NCBI RefSeq assembly: GCF_040954835.1
Contig: NC_090718.1
Location: 15,515,532 to 15,579,531 of the forward strand
DNA: 64,000 nucleotides
Direction of reading: 5' to 3'
From: Lepisosteus oculatus
Lineage: Eukaryota > Chordata > Actinopteri > Semionotiformes > Lepisosteidae
The stretch's first letter is position 1; every line of letters begins with the position of its first letter. The notes beneath the pieces are model-generated. The model was not told the DNA's origin and made no database searches. It saw nothing but the letters and a program-made list of their open reading frames with translations. Position numbers and translations under genes: made by a program. Below, piece by piece: positions 45,835 through 60,900 of this stretch.

Positions 45835-46512
45835 TGTGTCCAGGCTGTGGACACTGAACCTGTCATCTCTGGTCACCCAAGTCTGTCTGTGTCCAGTCTC
45901 TTTGTCTAGACTGTGGACACTGAGCCTGTCATCTCTCGTCAGCCAGGTCTGTCTGTGTCCAGTCTGTATCCAGGCTGGGGACACTGAACCTGTCGTCTCT
46001 CGTCACCCAAGTCTGTCTGTGTCCAGTCTCTGTGTCTAGACTGTGGACACTGAGCCTGTCATCTCAGGTCAGCCAGGTCTGTCTGTGTCCAGTCTCTGTG
46101 TCCAGGCTGTGTCTGTCTGTGTCCAGTCTCTGTGTCTAGACTGTGGACACTGAGCCTGTCATCTCTGGTCAGCCAGGTCTGTCTGTGTCCAGTCTCTGTG
46201 TCCAGGCTGTGTCTGTCTGTGTCCAGTCTCTGTGTCTAGACTGTGGACACTGAGCCTGTCATCTCTGGTCAGCCAGGTCTGTCTGTGTCCAGTCTCTGTG
46301 TCCAGGCTGTGTCTGTCTGTGTCCAGTCTCTGTGTCTAGACTGTGGACACTGAGCCTGTCATCTCTGGTCAGCCAGGTCTGTCTGTGTCCAGTCTCTGTG
46401 TCCAGGCTGTGTCTGTCTGTGTCCAGTCTCTGTGTCTAGACTGTGGACACTGAGCCTGTCATCTCTGGTCAGCCAGGTCTGTCTGTGTCCAGTCTCTGTG
46501 TCCAGGCTGTGG
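45835..46512. repeat. Minisatellite with a 100-bp unit
   Basis: The string TCCAGGCTGTG starts at 46101, 46201, 46301, 46401 and 46501, so the repeat period is exactly 100 bp over four near-identical copies. More diverged and shorter units extend left to about 45835. The unit contains GTCTGTCTGTGTCCAGTCTC and GGACACTGAGCCTGTCATCT. It lies in the 5' intron of TMEM45B and ends about 100 bp before the coding exon. Confidence 0.9.
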
Positions 46513-46628
46513 TCCCTGTGCCTGTTCCTTGCCAGGCTCTATTGCTCAGTGCTCCCCAGAGAACAGCCTCTCCTGCTCTAACAGCGGGACCTACCTCTCC
46601 TCCACAGGGACTCCCAGCTGGGGGCAGG

Positions 46629-50754
<4,126 letters not shown>

Positions 50755-51018
50755 ACAGATGGACGAACTGGCAGACCTGGCAGGACTGGAGTCTCTGCCC
50801 GGGATCCCCTGGTTTGTACTGGGCAACCTGGGACAACACAACCTGCAGACAACACGGCACTGCCCTGGGCACCAGGCAGCCAGACCCCCCCTTCCAGGAT
50901 GGGCCAAATGCACAAATTACGAGTTTTTCTCCAGCTTTTCAGACTGCTGAGAATTTGTGTCTTTCTTTTATTTTTAAAAGGACAACTTTAAGATTTCTTC
51001 ATTTATTTTAAATTTTAC

Positions 51019-51024
51019 AATAAA
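51019..51024 (+). terminator. TMEM45B poly(A) signal
   Basis: AATAAA lies 265 nt after the TMEM45B stop codon, in an AT-rich stretch. Confidence 0.7.
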
Positions 51025-51059
51025 ATCTAACTGCTGTCCACACTACCTACCCATCCTCG

Positions 51060-53850
51060 GGCTGGTCTTCACTATCCGGTGATGAAAAAAATGTTTTATG
51101 GTGATTATGCACTCAGACCACATTCTTGGGGAAGTCCCCTAGTAACAGACTCCACTGGGGATCTCTCTCAGACTATACTTAATAAAAACAAAGTTTCTCG
51201 ATGGTATAGATAGATAGGTATCTCCACACTTGTGAATTCCCAGACCTGCTGGGCTCTGGTTCCTCTCTGGCGTTTCCCTGTCAATCTGTGCTCAGAAGCA
51301 CAAGCGCAGTCACACTGTGAGTGAACGTGCGTCTGCGTGGATTAGTGTGAAGCAAGTGGAGCTGAAACCTTTAACCCAGTGGGCAAGTTTGTTCTCGAAA
51401 AGATGGATCTTCTATCTAGAGGTCCCGCACTGAGCTTTCGAATCAGAGGTTTAGAAATCACAAATCAATTCCTGGATATCCCAGAAAAACTATTGCTCCA
51501 TTTTCAAAAGGAATTTTGGATTTGTAGGAGACACTACAAATCCCAGCAGCTATCTGCAACACTGCAAATGAACCTGGGACCTTGCTAAAGTAAAGAAACA
51601 GTGTCCTAAAACTGAGCCAGAGGGCAATGAAATTTAGACACCGAGGCCTGGGGCACGTCCTGTCGTTACTGAGGGACACAGCAGTGTGCTCAGTGGTCAG
51701 TGAGGCACTGAGCTCCTCCTCTCCGCAGAGTACAAGACTGACTAGGCAGCCTGCGCCGTTCACAAGAGAACAAGTTTGCCTTCACGTGGCACAAAGAAGC
51801 ACAGCAATCAGAAGGATATGAAAGTACGCCCTGGGAACCGCAGTTCGAGATTCATGATTTCTAACCTGTGGGAAGTGGGCTGGGAGGGGCCGGCCAGCTG
51901 CAGGGGTGCCGTCGGGGCTCACAGTCAGCCGCTTGCAGGGCGCAGCGCCAGCAGGGCTCCGGAGGCGCGGGGCTCTGGGGAAGGCGGCGGGCCAGCCAGG
52001 TCGGCAGGGTCGGGGATGCCCATGAAGACACACCTGTGGAGTAACCCGGGCCGAGCTCTCAGGGTACCTGCTCTCAGCTCTGACAGCGCGACACAGCTGC
52101 GTCCCAGGAGGCCCTGACCAGGCTCACACCTGCTGAGCTCCAGTGAGCTGGCATTTGTGAATTACAGGGCGACATAACAGAAAAAGTAGATGAAATATTT
52201 ACATTTCCATTAATCCATAAACTCTAATTATGAAACTGAATTATCAGTCAATCTACAGAAGAGCCAGTTAAGGGTAGACTCCAGAGCGCTTGAGGCAGTA
52301 AAGAGAACCCTTACTGTGAGTGTAGGTGTGAGCAGGGTATCACTGTCTGCACCCTACTGCTCTTCTTTACGACGAGACCCTCTCTGACAGCCTGAACAGA
52401 ACAGCATGAATCCATGTGTACAAGCCACGCTACACACTCACAAAAACATCTCGCAAGCGACGGGCTGACAACAAAAATGAAATCGTAAGCAGCTACAGGT
52501 TTTACAGGATGTCTGCTAGTTCCTTGTGATGCTTGAACTTCCCTCCTCTGACATGCTGCGGGATGAGATTGACCGATATCCAGACACACCCTAAAGGGTA
52601 GGATATTCTGACACGAAAAACAAACCATAGCACTACAGACTGAACACCGAGCCCGAGCCATCTTCTCCCTGCAGACTCCCACGTCTGGGGGAACAGAGGT
52701 GGCTCAGAAAGGGGATGTGCACTGCAGGACGCGAGAACACGCCGTACCGTCTGTACCAGGAAGCACAGCTGCAACCTCGGGACGGCTGGGAGCCCAGATG
52801 GGAGCAAACCCAGGTCACACAGCACAGCCGCCGTCACGGTTGATATTTAACCAAAACCCCCTGCAGTCAAATGCAACCCTTTCAGCCCTTTCAAAAAATT
52901 TAAGGTGTGACTCTACATGACAACCAGATCAAAGATCGCTCTCAAAGGCCTCATAAAAACATAGGTTGTGCAAACAATACCAATCATTAAACTGCAAAAG
53001 CCAGGTGGAAGGAATCTAACAGCAATCCGGGTGTGGACTAGATTCCTCCAGTTTCTATGACATTTGAGCATGACCTCTGAGATTCATTACATAACAAAAT
53101 ACTGTAGTACTGAGGCACATTCAGAAATTCCTGTTGTCCACCAAATGTCTATAAAGTCCTTCTATTTTCCCATTTGAGGGAAGACCGTTCTTTTGCTTGA
53201 AACACACTACACCAATAAAAGAAGACAACCAATGAACTGCTTCTGCTTTTCCAGGAAACGTCAGTTATACTACAAGAACAATGCTGAATCACAGAAGCGG
53301 TGTGACATATTAATATATTTGCATACACATTACGGGCTGTGACTGCATCCCTGCGTGCACAGAGGAGGAGAGCTAGGAGGTACACTAGCCACTGGGCAGA
53401 GAGCCATCATGTGTCCCGACAGTGAGGCTCTGGGCACTAGTGTCCGTCTCCTAACTCTGATGTGATATCAGGCATATGTAAAAAACTTAACTAACCACTA
53501 ACAATATTGATCTTCTCTGATCAATAACTGTGATGCAGAGTCCATACATAGTAACAACTGTGTTGTCTTTGCAATACAGCAGAACCATTTGCTTTCTAGG
53601 TGGGCTCGGTGCATAATTATCTTTATTCTGAACCACACAGAAATCTGACAGAACTCGTATTCCTCACATGCAGGACATTAAGATGTGGAGGTCAGGTATT
53701 AGAAAGTAACTTTGTTACAGCGAGACTTCACGCAGTATCACGTACAGTTAGATCAACCACAAGCAGAGTGACGATACCGAAACTGGGGGGTGCCCAATTA
53801 ACACAACCTGACAAACACCCAACATTTTAGGACCAAACTCACGTACATGT
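51060..53850. other. Convergent intergenic region between TMEM45B and NFRKB
   Basis: No gene was recognised. A short 5S-SINE fragment (minus orientation) lies near 52115-52180. A GC-rich patch at 51.88-52.08 kb holds one exon-like minus-strand frame (51925-52033, preceded by ACTCCACAG) that I could not assign. Confidence 0.35.
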
Positions 53851-53863
53851 CACAAGTGCTCAT

Positions 53864-53869
53864 TTTATT
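53864..53869 (-). terminator. Candidate NFRKB poly(A) signal
   Basis: AATAAA on the minus strand lies 1.04 kb beyond the NFRKB stop codon. The sequence between has no open frame of note and no recognised repeat, as expected for a 3' UTR. Confidence 0.5.
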
Positions 53870-54906
53870 TTGCCAATGCTTCTAATGTCACAGCGAGCAA
53901 TGCGGTGCACAGTTACAGGTACATTCTTTACTGCAATAGCAACAGGCGATGCCCATCAGTACAGTCTGTTCAACACAAAGCCTTTGGGCGAGGACCCAAC
54001 AACATCCAGCCAGGACGCCACTCTTTCCACACAGAAACATGCACAACTGAAAATCAGCTTTCGAAACACAAGCAAACAGTCACAAAGCCCTCTCTAGCTC
54101 AGCACACCAGGGAGGAAACGGCACATTTTCCATCCCTGGACACGGAAGCTGTAGTAAAAAAAAAATGGACAGAAAAAAGACAGAGAACCAATTTACTTTC
54201 TGTTCATAAACTTTCAAAAAACAACACAAACAGGAAAAAAATGAGGCAGCTACCTACATGCTTGCAAAGAAACAATTTGAGATGAGTCTTAGGTTAAAAA
54301 AAAGTTTTTGCATCTTTGTGATACAAAAATCCTTGTGTTCAGTTGCTAAATGAGGAGTAATCAACTCACAGGATAATGCAAAAGGATCTACAAATAGGTC
54401 TCCCATTGCACAGCATTTTGGTCCATTTCAGGACTTTCAGGCCGCAGGCTCCTGTGTGAGCTGAACGAATGGCTGGCAATCACCCCTGCAGACGCTTTCC
54501 CCCTGCGTCAACCCGGTTTTGCACAACTGCAACATCTAAATAAGCTAAAACACGAGCCTTGTCGATCCTGATTCTCTTAAGCTGCTCTTCAAAACGTGGT
54601 TCTCACGACTGAAACCAGAGAGAAAACTAAACAAGTTCACACGTCCCAAGGGCTTGGCTACTCGGCGCTCCCTAGTTCAAGCTGCTAGTTCAGGCTGACG
54701 GCTTCCTCGTGAAATGGAGCAGGCCCCTGGCACGGCGAATCGACAGAGTCCCAGGAACATCATCGCACTGTCCAGGCTGGGGAGGACACAGATCCGGAGG
54801 AGAGGGTCTTTCTTTCCTGCGCTTCGGAGGAAACAGCGAAGCAGCTGCTCCATGCGAGTCGGAACCTGGACTCCGCTCGGGCCCTGCCTGGGGAGGCCGG
54901 CCGGGG

Positions 54907-57900
54907 TCACTGGGGGTCGGGCGTCGGCTTCGGGGAGGGGGCGGATGTCACCACGACGGTGGAGACGGGCTTGGGCGAGCCGGCGGCGGTGCGCTGCTGC
55001 AGCTGCTGGGCCGGCACCGTCTGGATCCGGACCTGACGGGAGAGAGCAAGCAAAGAGCACGGGCTGAGCCGGGCCTGAGGCTGACGGACCGAGACCCAGA
55101 GGGACCGTACTCCGACATGAGCACCGAACGGGACATGTAAAACGAACAGTCCACTACACTACTGAACAAAACGTCTAGCAGAGCCGGTCAACATGACATC
55201 AGAGGGTCGAGGCGAAACGCGACGACTCTCCAGACAGCTCGTTCCTACTCGTCGCGCCGAGCAGTGAGGCGTCTCCCCTGTGGCGCTGCCCCACGATGCC
55301 CCACTGCGGCATGAGGAACAAGCGGCGGCTCGGGGGCTGACCTGGGCGGCCTGGCCCTGCTGCTGCAGCTGCTGGAGCTGCTGCGCCGTGACGAAGCTGA
55401 CGGGCTTGTTCCCCGCGATCAGCTTGGTCCCCGCGGGCATGGTGGTCAGGATGATGTTCCGGCCCAGGCCGCTGATGCTGCGGACAACAGGACGGCCGTC
55501 AGCGGCGAGAGGGACACACATGGACAGACACCCCCCCCCCAGAATCCTTCAGACGCATCGGTACAGCGCGCACACTAATAGCTGGATTTACAAACACGAG
55601 GAGGACGGTCAGGAATGCAAAGCAAGAAAGCCCCTGTCCCGTGTTCAGTGGCGCCATACCGCCCCAGTGACTGGACACCCGTGCTTTTACTGGAACTGAT
55701 GCGACTCCTGTGCCCGCGCCCTTACTCTCCCTCTGTTCACGCCTCAGGCCTGCTGACCAGATCTACTGTGACAGCTCTACAACAGCCTAGCCTAGAGCTG
55801 TCCAGGCGCAGAGTGGGCATGTGGGCTCTCTCGAGCTCTCTGCTCCACCCAGACCCTGGCAGCCAGGCAGCAGGCCCGACGCCCAGAGGCTTCGACGGCG
55901 CAGCCCGGGATGGCCAGGAGGCCGAGATGACAGGCAGAGGGCATGCCGGGCTGTGAGGAGGGGCAGCGAGCGGGCCCCGGCGGCGGCGCGGGACTGACTT
56001 GGTGCCGATGCTCCCCTTCAGGATGGGCGCGGTCACCATGCTCTTGCGCGGCTGACTCAGGACGGACAGCGGGACGGTGATGCGAGCCGGCAGCTTCCCC
56101 TGAGAGACGGAGAGACGGAAAGTCATGAACACCTTGGTGAGCAGCCTTCAGGAGCCCATGGGGTGGCTCTGCAACACTGCTCAGTGACACGGAGGGGAGG
56201 CACTTAAACGAAGGCGGACGTTAGGATCCCGTTAAAAGTGAGGTCACCTTAAAATCAGACATCAGTAAGGCCTCCCCTCACCCCTCTCCCCAGGCTCTGC
56301 GCCCCCGAGGCGCAGCTCGACCTGGCCTGGAGACAGACACCGCTTCACCTGCTGAATGAAGCGGCAGCGTGGAGCCGCCCCAGGGCGAACAGCAGGGAGA
56401 GCCGTACTCTCACCGGGGAGGGTCTTACCGGCTGCGTGCTGGACACCACGGTGGCGCTGACGGGCACCTGGCGGACAGTGGCCGTCCCCGTGCCCAGGGA
56501 CAGGGGCGCGCCCGTCACGGCCGAGCCCACGGTCACCCCCTTGGCCCCCGCCACGCCCCCGGTGGCGATGGTGACGGTGGCGGCGCCCGAGGAGACGGCC
56601 GGTGTGGGCTTGGCGCCGGCGGCGGAGGTGGCGACGGCGATGGCCTGGCCGGGCTTCTGCGGGATGACGCCCAGGCCGGGCATGATGCGGATCGTGGCGG
56701 CCGGCTTGGAGTCCGAGGAGGAGATGGCCGACAGGCTCTTGGCCTTCTGCTCCGCCATGCTGACGGCCAGCGCGGGCATCAGCCGGATGGCCGTGTCTCC
56801 GGCGGCTTTGATCTCCGGGTGCATTTTCACCAGGGTGGTGGCGCCGCCCGCGGCCATGGTGGGGGCGCTGCAGGTCTTGATGGCTGGCGAGTCTGCGGAG
56901 GAGGAGGCGGCGGAGGAGGAGGCGGGCGAGGGCGTGACGTGCAGCGTGGCAGAGATGCTCTTGCCCCCGGCCGCGGCCGCGTTCAGCACGTCGGGCGTGA
57001 GCTTGACGGTGGCCATGGGGGACTTGGTGAGGGTGGCCATCATGTCCGGCGTGATGCGCAGCACCGTCTGGCCCTTGGCGTCCGTGGTGATGGAGGAGGG
57101 GGGCAGCCGCAGCACGTCCTTGCCCTGGATGCGCAGGTTGGTGGCCGTCAGCGGGATGCCGGCGCCGGGCTGGGACTTCATGCCCAGCTGCCCTGTGATC
57201 GCCACCTGTGAGCCGCGGCAGAGAGACGGGGAGGGGGGACAGACAGGAAGAGTGCTTCAGAGGAAGAGCTCCCCCTGCAGAGCCAAGCAGCAGATTCCAC
57301 TCGCTCCGAGTCGTCAGGACGGGCGCAGCAACGCAAAGCGACGCCGACTAAACGACGGCACGACCCCGCGGGGGAGCAACGCGCCGCTGCCCACCTGCTT
57401 GATGATGTTCTGCCCGGTGACGCTCTGCAGCAGCGTGGTGGCCGCGGGGGCTGAGGCAGCAGGGCTCCCCGGGGGACCCCCCGCCGGAGGCTTGGCCACT
57501 GTGACGGCAGAAGCCAGTCCAGCGACGGTGAGGCCAGCCTGGCCGCGGGACGCCTGCACCTGCACTGGACTGCTGCCGGACTGCGTCCTGAGGGGCACCG
57601 TCACCACGGTCTGCTCCCGGAGGGGGGGCACCAGGGAGACAGGGGCAGAATAAGTGAGGGGGGAAGAGGGATGGAGAAAAAAGGCAACAGATTATGAGGG
57701 GCCTTCACATTTTGGGGCTTTACATTATAAAATGGTTTAGATTCCATGATAAAATTCCATGTATGCATCGGTTTTATTGGGAAAACACTTGACAGACTGG
57801 GAAATTCTATGGGAAGAATTGGTTAAACCAGTGAACAATAAAAAAAACAAACCCAGAAACAATAACCCAACCATACAAGAACAAAAACACAACTCTTAAA

Positions 57901-60900
57901 CTCAAAACAAGGCTTTTGAGGAACTGCGGGAATGAAAGGCAAGTTCAGCAGGTTCTGGTAGTGTCATCCGGCAACCCTTAGTTTGAATAACAAATAAGGT
58001 GAAACGGACACAGCGGTGTGACTGAGATTTGACACCTGTGATACGATGGTGGTGAAACCATGTCAACCTGTTCTGTTATTGACACCTCTTCCTGGTTTAA
58101 CCTGGAAAGAGAATGGTGCTCCTTTCAACAGACATAACAACGGGCAACGTCAAGGCTAGAAACAAACATGCAGAGATACACACTGCTTCTATGAATGGGC
58201 GGCACAGTGACGCAGTGGTCCGCAGCGCTGGGGCCCTGGGTTCAGCTCCTGGAGTGCTCTCTTGGTGGAGTTTGCATGTTCTCCCGGTATTCACCTGGGT
58301 TTCCTCCCAAGTCCAAAGCTGTACTGGTCGGTCAATTGCCTTGTGGAAGACCTGACCCTGGTGTGAGTGTGTGTCTGTGTCTGTGTCTGTGTGTGCCCTG
58401 CGATGGACTGTCCGGTCCAGGGTCTATTCTGACTTGTGCCAGGCTCTGGGATAGGCCCCTCTGATCCTGAATGGGATAAATCGGTTGAAAATGGATGGGT
58501 GGATATTGATACTGAGAAGATTTTTTACAGTGTTGAGAGAAATCTTAGAAGCCCTGCCTAGACTGATCCGCTTTCTCATCTATTTTAGACCTAAAAATGT
58601 AATTAGTTGTAAATTCCTTCATTTATTTATTCATCTTATTTAAAGATGAAAATAACGGATTAAAGACATAACATAAGGGCATGACTGGAGTATTTCATCA
58701 ACAAAATAATCCATCAGCAAATGTCCTCATGTGAATACGTTTGTGAACCAAGCCAAACCCAGCCCTTGTTTACCCAATTTAGCCGCCTGATTCAAACTTA
58801 CTCTTTCACAGATTTTTTTCTACTTCAGACACGAGGGAGTCTAACAAAAACTGAGCTAGTAAAGCCCTTGTGGCTGGTTAAAACAAGACCAGCTTTGACT
58901 ATACAAGGGTACCGTGGCAAGAAAACGTCACCCCCACTCCCATCCCTTTCCTTTCACAGATCTGCCAAAAGCAAATTTTGCCTCTTTCAAAACAGCAACC
59001 TTAAGAGCGCATCAAAGGGCTTTCTTAAAGCACACGACACATGCGTGTGAAACGACACAGAACTAAACAAACGGAGCTGGGCAGCAATGTATGAAGTGAG
59101 CAAAATACACGACATACTAGTCGACTCCCTGGCTTGTCTTTGATAGTAACACAGACGCGTGGACATGAAGCCCTCACCACAGGCGCATTTCAAACTCCTC
59201 CCCAGCTGCAGCGGGAAACACTTCCGTTTGCAGACGCCTCGCGAGGCGTGCGCCAGCTGCCCACACTGCCCACACTGCCCACACTGCCCACACTGCCCAC
59301 ACTGCCCACACTGCCCACTTCCCACACTGCCCACACTGCCCACCCGCTCCGGGAAGCTGCTGGACTCTCCCTCGCAGACGGTAAAAGAGAAACCCGCCGC
59401 CCGGCGGGCACTCACCTGGGCGAGACCCTTGGTGTGCGCCACCGAGACGGGCAGCCGGAGTGGGTGCTGTGCTGGGTGCACCAGCGCCGCCTGCTGGGCC
59501 CCGGGGGAGCCGGGCAGGCCAGGCTGAGCGGTGACCACGCGCACCTGGGGCAAGGCGCCCGCACCGGCGTGGGCCACCACCCGAGCGGCCGGCGGCGGGG
59601 CGGGGGGCTGGGGGCCCTGCGAGGCCGGCTGGCTGGCCGACAGGAGGGTGCCCAGCTGGGGCATGGAGGGCGGGGACACCAGGAGGACGCTGCAGGAGGG
59701 AGACGGGGACAGGCGACCGTCAGCTGTGCAGTGATCTGCATTGGTTTTTTTAAGTCATGTGTTATTGAACTTGAGCAGGCGGCTGCGTCGGCACACCTGG
59801 GCTGCAGAGGAACAAGTACAGGTTTATTCCAGCCGAAAGGAGAAGAAAAGAAACACAGCAAGGGCTCTTTTTCACAGCGAGCTCTCTACAGCTGGATAAG
59901 CACCGGGAAAAAAAAAACGGAATGAAAATGCAAGCAGGAACGAAAGCCGACCTTGGGCTGGGTTTGACCGTGTCCGGGCCGGCCCCAGACTTCGTGGGGG
60001 TGCTGGAGGAGGGCAGCGAGGGCGATCTGGGGGTGCCCGGGAGGACTGGGCTGGGAGTGGTAGGTGTCGGGGGCAGGGAGGTCGCAGGCACAGCTGCAGG
60101 CTCCAAGCCGAGGATCTGGCCGGGCTCTCCCGCTCCGGGGGTCTTCAATCCTGCCTCCTTAGCGCTCGCTTTCTGGAACACAGCACACATCTCGCTCGCT
60201 GGCACGCCCATCGCCCCTCACCACCGTCAGGATTCAAGGAGCACAGCACACAATCCCTCACTGTGCTGTACGCGGGCTGGCATCCTGCCTTTTTACGCAC
60301 CAAACAATACCTAATTCTTTCACTTAACATGGCTCTGTAATGCAGCAGGGTCTCGACATCTACGAATTTAACATTCGAGAATTCGCTTATTGGCTCCTCA
60401 GTCTGTCCGACAGGCTCTTTCAAATTAGTGGCGCATCAGACGAGGATCGTGAGAGCAGTCTAGTGTGAGCGAGTCTCTACAAGTCTGTGATTACTGTTGT
60501 TTTAGTTGATCAACTTCATTTTCATTAACATAAAGCCAGTGCATTAGCACTTTAATCATCACACAAGGGAGGAATGCTTGTGTCTGTTTTGGCCATATGG
60601 TAAAGGGGTGGACTTGGTTATATGGGGATTTGGCTATTCGAGGCACCAAACCTTCACACAAGTCCAGACCCTCCTGCAATTAATTGCAAACTACTGTGTT
60701 TTCTAGTAAGCTGTCCAGTACTATAATGGACAATACTGCCGAATGATATCTTACCATACTGAACTGTAGTCCAGTACATTCAACTGAACTATATAATTAG
60801 GCAGTTAATTAAGTTCACTTTCCGACTACACAGTGCAATGAACTGAAAGCACAGTACCACTGCACGGTGTGGCCTACACTGCCCTCTCCTGTGCTGTGGA

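Noticed and set aside
56369-57653. Plus-strand open frames of 280 and 405 codons
   Set aside because: They are antisense to the large NFRKB exons, whose GC-rich codon use removes stops on the other strand. The minus strand has the homology and splice sites.
59258-59344. Regular short repeat that could suggest a CRISPR array
   Set aside because: The units are 9 bp with no spacers, and the window is vertebrate nuclear DNA. It is a simple tandem repeat.
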